Shown here: piece after piece, positions 53,975 to 62,674 of the stretch
How positions within the stretch are numbered: position 1 is the stretch's first letter
Layout of the letters: each line of letters starts with the position of its first letter
NCBI GenBank assembly: GCA_965208385.1
Contig: CBDBOO010000072.1
Span: 1 to 64,000 of the forward strand
Length of the DNA: 64,000 bases
From: Endozoicomonas sp965208385
GTDB lineage: Bacteria; Pseudomonadota; Gammaproteobacteria; Pseudomonadales; Endozoicomonadaceae
Direction: 5' to 3'
Notes under the pieces: model-generated
Told to the model about the DNA's origin: nothing
The model's database searches: none
The model's input: only the letters and a program-made list of their open reading frames with translations
Made by a program: the position numbers and the translations under genes

Positions 53975-55630
53975 ATGTACAGATACGACGATTACGACCA
54001 GCGTATTGTCGATGAAAGAGTGCGGCAGTTTAGGGATCAAACCCTGCGCTTTCTGGCAGGAGATTTGCCAGAAGAAGAATTCCTGCCTCTTCGTCTACAA
54101 AACGGACTTTATATCCAGCGATTCGCTCCTATGCTTCGCATAGCTGTGCCCTATGGCATGATGAGTACCGTGCAGCTTCGCAAACTGGCAATGATTTCCC
54201 GACAATATGATAAAGGGTATGTTCATTTTACAACACGCCAGAATGTACAGTTAAATTGGCCTCTTCTGGAAGAAGTACCTGATATTCTGGAACAACTGGC
54301 CAGTGTTGAAATGCACGCCATACAGACCAGTGGTAACTGTATTCGCAACACCACCACAGATCAATTTGCCGGTGTCGCCCATGATGAAGTTATTGACCCG
54401 CGTCCCTGGTGTGAAATCATTCGTCAGTGGTCAACACTGCATCCGGAATTTGCATTTTTGCCCAGAAAATTCAAAATTGCCGTGTCAGGATCAAAGCAGG
54501 ATCGGGCAGCAACCCGTGTACACGATATAGGTGTTCACGCATTTCTGAATGATCAACAACAGATTCGTTTTTCCATTCTTGCTGGTGGCGGGCTTGGAAG
54601 GACACCAATGACTGGATCAGTGATCAAGGAATCACTGGAACCGGAACACCTGCTCAGTTATCTGGATGCCGTATTACGCGTTTATAACCGCTATGGCCGT
54701 CGAGATAATAAATACAAAGCCAGAATCAAAATTCTGGTTAAGGCCATGACGCCTGAGGTATTTGCTCAAAAAGTTGAAGAAGAATGGCAACCAGCAAAGG
54801 GAGGAGAATCAACACTTCCCTCCTCTGAGATCGAACGTGTCAGTTCTTTTTTCACAGCGCCTCAGTATATTGCCCTTGATGATCAGGATTTCAACCATTT
54901 GTCGCTGAGTGGCACCACAGACTTTCAACTCTGGCTTAAACAGAATGTCAGTCAACATAAAGTCAGCGGCTATGCATCGGTCACTCTCACCCTGAAAGCC
55001 ACGGCGGATGCCCCAGGCGATGCCAGTGCTGAACAACTTGACGCTGTAGCGGATCTGGCTGATCAATACAGTTTTGGCGAACTGAGAGTCAGCCATGAAC
55101 AGAATCTGATTTTTTCTGATGTACGACAGGATCAACTGCAGGAACTTTGGTCCAAGCTGGCAACTCTGAATCTTGCAACACCGAATCGTGGCTTGCTGAC
55201 TGATGTTATCTGCTGTCCGGGTGGTGATTTTTGTGCCCTTGCAAACGCAAGGTCGATACCACTATCAGAAATGATTCAGCGCACCTTTGACGATGTTGAT
55301 TTTCTCCATGATATTGGCGAACTTGATTTGAATATCTCAGGCTGCATGAATGCCTGTGCACATCACCATGTGGGTCACATCGGTATTCTCGGGGTCGACC
55401 GAAAAGGTGAAGAATATTATCAGGTACAGCTTGGTGGTTCTTCCGGAAATGATGCTTCACTTGGAAAGATTATAGGCCCATCATTCAAAATGGATGCTGT
55501 ACCTGCCGTCATCAGCAAAATTCTCGCCATCTATATTGAGAATCGTGAAAATGAGGAGCGTTTTATCGATACCTATCGTCGAATAGGTATCGTGCCATTT
55601 AAGGAGAAAGTTTATGCAAAAGCTGCTTAA
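53975..55630 (+). CDS. cysI: Assimilatory nitrite/sulfite reductase hemoprotein (CysI-type)
   Basis: A 551-residue siroheme and [4Fe-4S] protein that reduces sulfite to sulfide (or nitrite to ammonia in relatives) in the cytoplasm. The ferredoxin-like half-domains are visible: FTTRQNVQLNWPLLEEVPDI and QTSGNCIRNTTTDQFAGVA in the first half. The metal-binding cysteines are in CCPGGDFCALANARSIPLS and LNISGCMNACAHHHVGHIGI. The length and the partner gene (DUF934, overlapping by 17 bp) match the Pseudomonas-type sulfite reductase operon, which uses ferredoxin rather than the CysJ flavoprotein. ATG 53975 follows AGAAAG. Confidence 0.88.
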   Translation: MYRYDDYDQRIVDERVRQFRDQTLRFLAGDLPEEEFLPLRLQNGLYIQRFAPMLRIAVPYGMMSTVQLRKLAMISRQYDKGYVHFTTRQNVQLNWPLLEEVPDILEQLASVEMHAIQTSGNCIRNTTTDQFAGVAHDEVIDPRPWCEIIRQWSTLHPEFAFLPRKFKIAVSGSKQDRAATRVHDIGVHAFLNDQQQIRFSILAGGGLGRTPMTGSVIKESLEPEHLLSYLDAVLRVYNRYGRRDNKYKARIKILVKAMTPEVFAQKVEEEWQPAKGGESTLPSSEIERVSSFFTAPQYIALDDQDFNHLSLSGTTDFQLWLKQNVSQHKVSGYASVTLTLKATADAPGDASAEQLDAVADLADQYSFGELRVSHEQNLIFSDVRQDQLQELWSKLATLNLATPNRGLLTDVICCPGGDFCALANARSIPLSEMIQRTFDDVDFLHDIGELDLNISGCMNACAHHHVGHIGILGVDRKGEEYYQVQLGGSSGNDASLGKIIGPSFKMDAVPAVISKILAIYIENRENEERFIDTYRRIGIVPFKEKVYAKAA

Positions 55631-56108
55631 AGGCAATCAGATGGTGGATGATGAATTTCAACTTCTACCGAAGGGCCAGCCATCAGACGGTATTCAGTCA
55701 GGAAACTGGCTTGTACCCGCTTCTATCTGGATTGAATCTGGAAGGCAACTCAGACAAACTGCAGGCAATATAGGCGTTTGGCTGGATAGCGATGATGAAC
55801 CTGGCTTGATAGCTGACTCTCTCAGAGATCTCTCAATAATTGCCATTAACTTCCCTAAATTTGCAGACGGACGAGGGTATTCTTCTGCAAGAATCCTCCG
55901 GGACAAGCTGGATTTTCATGGTGAGTTAAGGGCTATTGGTGACGTTCTGGTCGACCAGTTATTTTTCCTGAAACGCTGCGGCTTTAACAGTTTTGATTTG
56001 CGTCAGGATCAGAATCCTCAAGCAGCACTGGATGCTCTGAATAGCTTTACAGATACTTATCAGATCGCTAGTGACAGAACCGAACCTGTTTTCAAAATCA
56101 GAAATTAA
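55614..56108 (+). CDS. DUF934 protein, sulfite reductase partner
   Basis: A 164-residue protein of the DUF934 family, which is nearly always encoded next to cysI in sulfur assimilation operons; its biochemical role is not established. The conserved core is VWLDSDDEPGLIADSLRDL, INFPKFADGRGYSSARILRD, ELRAIGDVLVDQLFFLKRCG and FDLRQDQNPQAALDAL. It starts inside the end of cysI with a strong AAGGAG 7 nt before the ATG, so the two are translationally coupled. Confidence 0.85.
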   Translation: MQKLLKGNQMVDDEFQLLPKGQPSDGIQSGNWLVPASIWIESGRQLRQTAGNIGVWLDSDDEPGLIADSLRDLSIIAINFPKFADGRGYSSARILRDKLDFHGELRAIGDVLVDQLFFLKRCGFNSFDLRQDQNPQAALDALNSFTDTYQIASDRTEPVFKIRN

Positions 56109-56125
56109 TGTAGTACTCCCGTTCA

Positions 56126-56154
56126 GGATTGTCTTGCTTTATTCAAGACAATCC
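56126..56154 (+). terminator. Hairpin after the cysI operon
   Basis: An 11-bp perfect stem GGATTGTCTTG / CAAGACAATCC with a 7-nt loop, 17 bp after the DUF934 stop. No long T run follows (AACTCCC), so it may act as a weak terminator or 3' stabiliser. Confidence 0.55.
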
Positions 56155-56300
56155 AACTCCCTTCATTTATTGTGATATCTTTCCTATATTCTTTCCTGTT
56201 TCAGAACTGCCCTGGCTTACACTGATCACCTTCGATGAGTTAACCCTGACAGCCTGACCGAACAGGTTATACTGTTTATTCACAAATATAGAGCCTGATT

Positions 56301-57473
56301 ATGGAAAGTGGTTCATTGCTCTTCTCATTTTTTCTTATTTTTACCGGCGCAGCATTTCTAGCAACGGCGGCTCTGTTTACCCGCCAGCCACTCCTGGTTG
56401 CGTATATTGTTCTTGGAGCAATTCTTGGCCCTTATGGACTGGAATTAGTAACGGATACCGAATTACTCAACGACATATCTCATGTAGGAATAATATTCCT
56501 GCTATTTCTGCTCGGGCTGGATATGCAACCAGCACACCTTGGAAACCTTCTCAGAAAAACCGCTACAGTTGGCATTGGCAGCTCATTATTATTTGCATTT
56601 ACAGGCTATGGATTAGGTCTTTTATTTGGGTTTACTCAACAGGAAGCCATCGTTACCGGCGCAACCATGATGTTTTCGAGCACCATAATCGGGATCAAGC
56701 TGCTTCCTACTACTGTTCTCCATCATAAACATACCGGTGAAATTCTGGTGAGTCTGTTATTGCTCCAGGATCTCATGGCAATACTTGTGTTATTACTGCT
56801 GTACAATTTTGATCCGACCCGCGCCAGTGGTTATACAGAAATTCTGATGGCTCTTGTTGCCCTGCCGCTTCTTATCACCTGTGCAATTTTAATGGTTAAA
56901 TACATATTATTATCATTAATGGCACGATTTGATCGTTTCCATGAATATCTTTTTCTACTGGCACTCGGATGGTGTCTTGGTTTCGCCGAATTAGCCCATT
57001 CACTCAATCTTTCCTATGAGATTGGCGCTTTTATCGCCGGTATCAGTATTGCAACCAGTCCGATATCACAGTACATAGCCATCAATCTGAAACCGTTACG
57101 GGACTTCTTTCTCATACTCTTTTTCTTTTCAATTGGGGCAGGATTTAATCTGGATCTCTGGCAACAGGTATTATTACCAGCAATGGTAATGAGTATTGTG
57201 GTGATCATCAGTAAACCGGTAATTTTCGGATTTCTTCTGAGAGGCGTTAGTGAGAAAAAATCAACTGCCTGGGAGGTCGGCTTCAGGCTAGGCCAGACCA
57301 GTGAATTTTCTATTCTGATTGCAGCCCTGGCGGCCAGTCAGTACCTTATTGGAGAGGTCAGCTCTCATGTCATACAGGCCACAGCGATCATTACCCTGAT
57401 ACTTTCTTCCTACGTGGTTGTATTCAGGTTTGAATCACCGATAGCAATTTCAGAAGATTTAAGAAGAGATTGA
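56301..57473 (+). CDS. CPA2-family cation:proton antiporter
   Basis: A 390-residue inner-membrane protein with about 12 hydrophobic helices, of the Kef/NapA-like CPA2 family that exchanges Na+ or K+ for H+. Family stretches are FTRQPLLVAYIVLGAILGPY, ISHVGIIFLLFLLGLDMQP, GATMMFSSTIIGIKLLP, SLLLLQDLMAILVLLLL (LLQD motif) and SYEIGAFIAGISIATSPISQ. There is no C-terminal RCK/TrkA-N nucleotide-binding domain, so it is the short form. No partner gene lies next to it; it converges with sohB. The ion cannot be told from sequence. Confidence 0.85.
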   Translation: MESGSLLFSFFLIFTGAAFLATAALFTRQPLLVAYIVLGAILGPYGLELVTDTELLNDISHVGIIFLLFLLGLDMQPAHLGNLLRKTATVGIGSSLLFAFTGYGLGLLFGFTQQEAIVTGATMMFSSTIIGIKLLPTTVLHHKHTGEILVSLLLLQDLMAILVLLLLYNFDPTRASGYTEILMALVALPLLITCAILMVKYILLSLMARFDRFHEYLFLLALGWCLGFAELAHSLNLSYEIGAFIAGISIATSPISQYIAINLKPLRDFFLILFFFSIGAGFNLDLWQQVLLPAMVMSIVVIISKPVIFGFLLRGVSEKKSTAWEVGFRLGQTSEFSILIAALAASQYLIGEVSSHVIQATAIITLILSSYVVVFRFESPIAISEDLRRD

Positions 57474-57479
57474 GTAATC

Positions 57480-57508
57480 CCCTGGTCTTCAATAGGTGAA
57501 TACCAGGG
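57480..57508. terminator. Hairpin between convergent genes
   Basis: CCCTGGT / ACCAGGG stem extended by inner TTCA / TGAA pairs, in the 62-bp gap between the antiporter and sohB. It could serve both transcripts. No T run, so moderate. Confidence 0.5.
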
Positions 57509-57535
57509 TGATTTAGAAAAAGCGATAGCTATAAA

Positions 57536-58579
57536 TCAGGAAAAGAATCGGCTGAAAGCAAGTCGTCCCCACCATTTCACCAATGTTTCTTCAATAGCGC
57601 TTTCTGCAGCCAGACCCAATTTATTCGCTACTCCTTTTTTTACTACATAAGAAACATGTATCAGATCACTGTTTTCAACATTTTGATAAATATATTCATC
57701 ACTGGTTTTCAATTCATCAACGAGCTTCATTTCCAGCGCTTTCTTACCATACCAGATCTCGCCCGTAGCAATTTCTTCGATGTCAATCTGATCACGCTCA
57801 CCCTTAACAAAATCCTTAAACAGAACATGAGTATCTTCCATATCCTTTTTAAATTTTTCACGCCCTTTTTCGTTATTTTCGCCGAAGACCGTCAATGTTC
57901 GTTTGTATTCACCGGCAGTATGCAGTTCAACATCGATATCATTTTTCTTCAAAAGACGATGAAAATTGGGTAATTGAGCCATAACACCAACAGAACCGAG
58001 AATGGCAAAGGGGGCAGCTACAATTTTATCAGCGGTACAGGCCATCATATAACCGCCACTTGCAGCGACTTTGTCGACCGTCACTGTAAGGTTGATACCT
58101 TTATCGGTTATTCGCTTCAATTGCGATGATGCAAGACCATAGGAATGAACCATGCCACCACCACTCTCCAGACGAACAACCACTTCATCCTTATCTCTGG
58201 CCAATGCCAGAACAGCAGTAATTTCTTCACGCAGAGATTTGACAGCAGAGGCTTTGATATCACCATTAAAATCAAGGACAAAGAGTCTGGGTTTACTTTC
58301 TTTCACCTCATTTTTATCTTTCTTCTTCTTATCTTTTTTTGCCTGTTTCTTCTCTTCTTTCTCAATGCTCTTAAGTTCATCTTTATCCAGAAGAACGTGC
58401 TTAAGATCATTTTTAAGGTGATCAAAATGCTCATTCAGCTTTGTAACTTCGAGATGTCCTTTATGCAATTTTTTGGTTTTCTGACCGATAGCAGATATCA
58501 GTGCAACAAGCATGACCAGACCACCAACGATGGTGACTGTTTTTGCCAGGAAAAGTAAAAATTCGGCAAAGTACTCCAA
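57536..58579 (-). CDS. sohB: Inner-membrane peptidase SohB
   Basis: A 347-residue S49-family serine peptidase. An N-terminal membrane helix (LLFLAKTVTIVGGLVMLVAL) is followed by a very lysine-rich linker (EKKQAKKDKKKKDKNE) and the ClpP-like fold: RLFVLDFNGDIKASAV, RLESGGGMVHSYG, nucleophile Ser in DKVAASGGYMMAC, and the catalytic Lys in GEYKRTLTVFGENNEKGREK. It acts in the periplasm on membrane-associated peptides. The start is TTG at 58579, set by GGAGG 6 nt upstream; no ATG fits. Length is normal for SohB. Confidence 0.92.
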   Translation of the reverse strand: MEYFAEFLLFLAKTVTIVGGLVMLVALISAIGQKTKKLHKGHLEVTKLNEHFDHLKNDLKHVLLDKDELKSIEKEEKKQAKKDKKKKDKNEVKESKPRLFVLDFNGDIKASAVKSLREEITAVLALARDKDEVVVRLESGGGMVHSYGLASSQLKRITDKGINLTVTVDKVAASGGYMMACTADKIVAAPFAILGSVGVMAQLPNFHRLLKKNDIDVELHTAGEYKRTLTVFGENNEKGREKFKKDMEDTHVLFKDFVKGERDQIDIEEIATGEIWYGKKALEMKLVDELKTSDEYIYQNVENSDLIHVSYVVKKGVANKLGLAAESAIEETLVKWWGRLAFSRFFS

Positions 58580-58800
58580 CGGAACCTCCAGATTATTTAT
58601 CGATCAGTAAACCCTGTCACACAGGATCTAAAATTATACCCGCTCATAGGATAACTGATTTTCAGGAGAATCGCGGCATCATTGCGCATCTGGTTGAAAA
58701 CTCAGGATGATCAATTCACCCTCTTTTTCTATCGCAGTTAATTAACCTGTGTAAGATTTCGCTGATATAGATTATAAAGACAGAATATGATTGTATAATA

Positions 58801-59607
58801 TCATAAATGACAATCAATCAATTGCCTTGAAATAGTGAATTCTGGTGGTATTTCAGGAAGATGGTTCTTATGAAACCATTCACCTTCACACAGCTCATCT
58901 TGAGCCAGATTTATCTCGCCAGATTTATACTCTGCATGAAACCCCATCATTAATGCATGAGGGAATGGCCAGCTTTGACTGAAACAATACTTCAACTCGC
59001 CCAGTTCAAGACCTGATTCTTCTTTTACCTCCCTGTGCACTGCATTCTCAACACTCTCACCGGGTTCAACAAAACCAGCCATAAGTGTAAACATCGCTGA
59101 TTCTTTTCCATGGCGAATATGTTTTACCAGAAAAACTTCATCCCCACGGGTAACAAGCACGATGATACACGGCGATATTCTCGGATAGAAATGAGTGTTG
59201 CACTGCTGACAGACCGTCGCCCACTCCCCTGTTTTCGGTAAACATTTGTCGCCACATTGACCGCAAAAGCGATGTGCTTTCATGGCGGTGATCAACTGTA
59301 AAGCATGACTAAGCAGACTGAAAACATCTGAATGCGTTTCCATTACTGAACGAATGGAAACGCAGTTTAGACCTTCAGGTGCTGAACACAGTTCGGCCAC
59401 AGCCAGATTATGACCCTGAATACTTCCAGTGACTATGGGAGCACTCTTAAAATGATCCGGAGAAAATCGGATTATATCAGTCCAGTACAAGCCTTCGTTC
59501 AGGGGAAGGACAATTTTACCGTCACTAAAAAGAAGCCATTTTTCGGGAACCGCTTCAGGGTTCCACCCTTCAGCAGGAATGTACTGATTTATAAGATTGA
59601 CTGACAT
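58801..59607 (-). CDS. nudC: NADH pyrophosphatase NudC
   Basis: A 268-residue Nudix hydrolase that cleaves NADH to NMNH and AMP and removes NAD caps from RNA. The zinc ribbon is HRFCGQCGDKCLPKTGE with CQQCN. The Nudix box is GFVEPGESVENAVHREVKEE then SGL, a full GX5EX7REUXEEXGU. The NudC signature SQPWPFPxS appears as SQSWPFPHA, one change at the proline and one at the serine. It starts at ATG 59607, 18 bp after dnaQ ends, so it may be read in the same transcript. Bases 58580-58800 downstream show no gene. Confidence 0.92.
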   Translation of the reverse strand: MSVNLINQYIPAEGWNPEAVPEKWLLFSDGKIVLPLNEGLYWTDIIRFSPDHFKSAPIVTGSIQGHNLAVAELCSAPEGLNCVSIRSVMETHSDVFSLLSHALQLITAMKAHRFCGQCGDKCLPKTGEWATVCQQCNTHFYPRISPCIIVLVTRGDEVFLVKHIRHGKESAMFTLMAGFVEPGESVENAVHREVKEESGLELGELKYCFSQSWPFPHALMMGFHAEYKSGEINLAQDELCEGEWFHKNHLPEIPPEFTISRQLIDCHL

Positions 59608-59625
59608 TATTTTTCCGTAGAGATA

Positions 59626-60339
59626 TTACGATGACTTCAGCCAGAGACACTGCCCTGACTTAGCCTCGATCTGTTCAAGTTTACGTTGATGGTGATCATT
59701 CTCTTCAGCCGACGCAGCCAGTACCTTGAGTGGACGTCGTTCCCGTGGCAAACGACGAATGGCCGCTCCAGGTTTTCCTTGTCCTCCATCACCTTCATCG
59801 TCATTCAATGACAATGCAGTCTGCCCACCCGTCATCCCCAGAAAGACTTCAGCAAGAATTTCGGAGTCAAGCAATGCCCCGTGTAAAGTCCGGGAAGAGT
59901 TATCGATGAAATAGCGTTTGCACAGTGCGTCAAGATTGTTTTTCTGTCCGGGGTGCTTACTTCTGGCCATAACCAGAGTGTCAATCACCGAACAATGATC
60001 AGCCACAGTGCCATGGCCTTTCTTTAACAGCCTGAATTCGTGATCAATAAAACCAACGTCAAAGGGTGCATTATGAATAATTAACTCTGCCCCTTTAATA
60101 AATTCCAGAAATTCATCCGCTATGGCTGAAAACAATGGCTTATCTTTCAGGTACTCATTGGTAATACCATGAACACCAATAGCTTCCTGCTCTACAACCC
60201 GCTGAGGATTTATATAGGTATGATAATGATTGCCTGTCAGTCTTCGCTCAATAAGTTCAATACAACCGATCTCAATAATTCGGTGCCCCTGCCTGGGGTC
60301 GATGCCGGTAGTTTCTGTATCCAGTACTATTTGTCTCAT
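59626..60339 (-). CDS. dnaQ: DNA polymerase III epsilon subunit
   Basis: A 237-residue 3'-5' proofreading exonuclease. ExoI: QIVLDTETTGIDPRQGHRII (catalytic Asp-Glu). ExoII: IIHNAPFDVGFIDHEF. ExoIII: LHGALLDSEILAEVFL (His and Asp). After the exonuclease domain a linker with GDGGQGKPGAAIRRLPRERR leads to a C-terminal segment, which in E. coli binds the alpha subunit. It follows rnhA by 6 bp on the same strand, and GGGG lies before the ATG inside the rnhA stop region. In E. coli these two genes are divergent; the co-directional order is that of other gammaproteobacteria. Confidence 0.94.
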   Translation of the reverse strand: MRQIVLDTETTGIDPRQGHRIIEIGCIELIERRLTGNHYHTYINPQRVVEQEAIGVHGITNEYLKDKPLFSAIADEFLEFIKGAELIIHNAPFDVGFIDHEFRLLKKGHGTVADHCSVIDTLVMARSKHPGQKNNLDALCKRYFIDNSSRTLHGALLDSEILAEVFLGMTGGQTALSLNDDEGDGGQGKPGAAIRRLPRERRPLKVLAASAEENDHHQRKLEQIEAKSGQCLWLKSS

Positions 60340-60345
60340 TACAGA

Positions 60346-60807
60346 TCACCCCTTCTGTATTTTGCTGCCGGACCGATGCTCTTCTGCGCCCTGGCAGGCG
60401 AGATCATCTGCAATTTCGTTCTCTCTATGACCAGCATGACCTTTGACCCAGCACCACTCAATATCGTGTCGCTGATTCTGCTCATCCAGTAGTTGCCATA
60501 AGTCTTGATTTTTCACCGCTTTTCCCGCAGCTGTTTTCCAGTTCTTACGCTTCCAGCCTTTAAGCCACTCGGTAATACCTTTTCGCACATATTGGGAATC
60601 TGTAGTCAGTCTGACCTTGCAGGATCGTTTCAATGCTGACAACCCTTCAATGGCTGCCTGCAATTCCATGCGATTATTGGTCGTTTCAAATTCACCACCA
60701 TGAAGCTTTTTCTCAACATCGCCGAAACGAAGGAGTGCGCCCCAGCCTCCAGGACCTGGATTTCCTTTACAGGCACCATCAGTAAAAAGCTCAACGAGCT
60801 GATTCAA
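60346..60807 (-). CDS. rnhA: Ribonuclease HI
   Basis: A 153-residue enzyme that removes RNA from RNA-DNA hybrids. Catalytic residues are all present: VELFTDGACKGNPGPGGWG (Asp), TTNNRMELQAAIEGL (Glu), RLTTDSQYVRKGITEWL (Asp) and WVKGHAGHRENEIADDLA (His and Asp). The basic handle KGWKRKNWKTAAGKAVKNQD is conserved. It starts 3 bp after the methyltransferase stop and is followed by dnaQ after 6 bp, so the three likely form an operon. Normal length. Confidence 0.96.
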   Translation of the reverse strand: MNQLVELFTDGACKGNPGPGGWGALLRFGDVEKKLHGGEFETTNNRMELQAAIEGLSALKRSCKVRLTTDSQYVRKGITEWLKGWKRKNWKTAAGKAVKNQDLWQLLDEQNQRHDIEWCWVKGHAGHRENEIADDLACQGAEEHRSGSKIQKG

Positions 60808-60810
60808 TTT

Positions 60811-61620
60811 TCATCTCCGTACATCTGGGTTTTTAGGTCTCACTTTATAACGACTGGCACTGGGTCTTGCGACCCTGCTACCCACAAGAGAAGGTCGCAT
60901 TTCTGGCCAGCGATAACGTAAAGGCGTCATTCCTGGCGCGAGACGAGTCGCAACAATCATATAATATCCACCAAATGGTAGATGCAGGTAATTGCACTGC
61001 TCTTCCAATCGCTTGGTACGCCCTGCTTTCATCAACCGTTTGAACGGAAAAAAATATCCGCCAAAATGCACTTTTTCCACATTAAAATTAAGCAGAGTCA
61101 GCCAATCTTTTAACCTGTGACTACTGAGAAAATTAACATCTGAAAAAAAACTTCGCTGCCCCGGTAAGAGCCACCGTGTCATGCTGGTAAGACTAATGGG
61201 ATTGAAGCCAATTATAATTAATTTCCCTTCCGGAATAATGGTATTTGCAGCCTCACTGAGCAACCGGTGCGGGCTATCGGCTATTTCCAACGTATGGTGC
61301 AACAAAGCAAGATCCAGACTTCCTGGTGTCACAGGCCACCCGTACGGCTCAGAAACAACCAGAGGCTGAACTACCCGGTCCATAGGGAACGGATTCAAAA
61401 CAAACTGTTTTCTGATCTGCGTGTTTTTTAGAAGTTCTGAGTCAGGCGACACACTGTATTGGCAACAATGGTAACCAAACACCGTACGAAGCTCATGATC
61501 GAGACCATGGCACTCTGAAGCCAGCAGTTCCTGACCCAGCTCAGATTCAAACCATTGTCCAAAGCGGGTTAATCTTCCGGAAAAATCACTTTTCTGTTGT
61601 TTTCTGAACCGTTGTATCAT
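60811..61620 (-). CDS. Class I SAM methyltransferase (YafS-type)
   Basis: A 269-residue protein between gloB and rnhA, the position of E. coli yafS. It has a Methyltransf_11-like region: LDLALLHHTLEIADSPHRLL, EAANTIIPEGKLIIIGFNPI and GYYMIVATRLAPGMTPLRYR. The usual glycine-rich motif I is weak, and in its place stands FGYHCCQYSVSPDSELLKNT. The substrate is unknown. It is divergent from gloB across 231 bp with no other gene and is probably the first gene of the rnhA-dnaQ transcript. Confidence 0.82.
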   Translation of the reverse strand: MIQRFRKQQKSDFSGRLTRFGQWFESELGQELLASECHGLDHELRTVFGYHCCQYSVSPDSELLKNTQIRKQFVLNPFPMDRVVQPLVVSEPYGWPVTPGSLDLALLHHTLEIADSPHRLLSEAANTIIPEGKLIIIGFNPISLTSMTRWLLPGQRSFFSDVNFLSSHRLKDWLTLLNFNVEKVHFGGYFFPFKRLMKAGRTKRLEEQCNYLHLPFGGYYMIVATRLAPGMTPLRYRWPEMRPSLVGSRVARPSASRYKVRPKNPDVRR

Positions 61621-61851
61621 GCTGTACTCAGCAGAGTCGTAGATGTTGTAAACAATCTATCAATATGACGTATCTGGATTCACAGTTCAATTACCTGAGC
61701 CGGATATATAATACTCAACTTATCGTATATTCCATCACTGACTACGGAAAACCTCAACATAGCCTGATGGATCCCGCTCAAAGGAAACTGCGACAATAAT
61801 CCTGAGGTCAGTTATTATGGCATTGTTCAAGACCGTTAATGGATAACCGCC

Positions 61852-62631
61852 ATGATCAAGATCACCCCGATTTCGGCTTTCAGTGACAATTATATCTGGA
61901 TGATCCAGTCAGAAGACAGTGATCGTGCCTACGTGATTGATCCTGGTGATGCCGTGCCGGTTGAGAAAGCACTGGCGGCTTCAGGACTTGACCTGGCAGG
62001 CATACTGATAACACATCATCATTTTGATCACACTGGTGGTATTGAATTATTAGTAAAAGATAGAGATATTCCTGTCTACGGCCCTGCCAAAAGCAATATT
62101 CCGTCGATTACTCATGAACTTGTAAATGGTGACACTTTTGCCATCAATGATATGCCCATTGAAGTATTTAGTACTCCTGGACATACTCTTGACCATATTG
62201 TTTATTATTTGACACCCCCCAATGAATCTCCGCTCCTTTTTTGTGGTGACACGCTTTTCTCTGGAGGCTGTGGTCGTTTATTTGAAGGAACAGCAAGCCA
62301 GATGTTTAATTCATTGATGAAGCTGACTGCCTTTCCTGATGACACCCGACTATATTGCGCTCACGAATATACTCTGGCTAATCTCAAATTTGCTCAAGCC
62401 GTAGAGCCTGAAAACAATGAGATAAGAAAGCGTATAATCGATGTGCAGCAACTCAGAAAACAGCTAATCCCTACTTTACCGTCAACACTACTGATTGAAC
62501 GACAAAGTAATCCATTTTTACGCTGTCTCGAACCCGATGTTATTTCGGCTGCACGAGCGTATCGTGAAAGTAATCACTATGACGGTGCCAGTGTTCTAGG
62601 GATAATCCGAGCATGGAAGGATAATTTTTGA
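61852..62631 (+). CDS. gloB: Hydroxyacylglutathione hydrolase (glyoxalase II)
   Basis: A 259-residue metallo-beta-lactamase-fold enzyme that hydrolyses S-D-lactoylglutathione, the second step of methylglyoxal detoxification in the cytoplasm. Metal ligands are in ITHHHFDHTGG (THxHxDH motif, here THHHFDH), STPGHTLDHI, and LLFCGDTLFSGGCGRLFEGT; LYCAHEYTLANLKFA gives the last His. The C-terminal glutathione-binding part (NPFLRCLEP) is present. Normal length for GloB. mltD follows 43 bp later on the same strand. Confidence 0.95.
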   Translation: MIKITPISAFSDNYIWMIQSEDSDRAYVIDPGDAVPVEKALAASGLDLAGILITHHHFDHTGGIELLVKDRDIPVYGPAKSNIPSITHELVNGDTFAINDMPIEVFSTPGHTLDHIVYYLTPPNESPLLFCGDTLFSGGCGRLFEGTASQMFNSLMKLTAFPDDTRLYCAHEYTLANLKFAQAVEPENNEIRKRIIDVQQLRKQLIPTLPSTLLIERQSNPFLRCLEPDVISAARAYRESNHYDGASVLGIIRAWKDNF

Positions 62632-62674
62632 AAATGATACAATTTGATATCAGCAGACTTTCAGATTTAGTTAT

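Noticed and set aside
56301..56320. Possible fusion of the antiporter with an RCK domain
   Set aside because: The frame stops at 57473 with no nucleotide-binding domain after the last helix.
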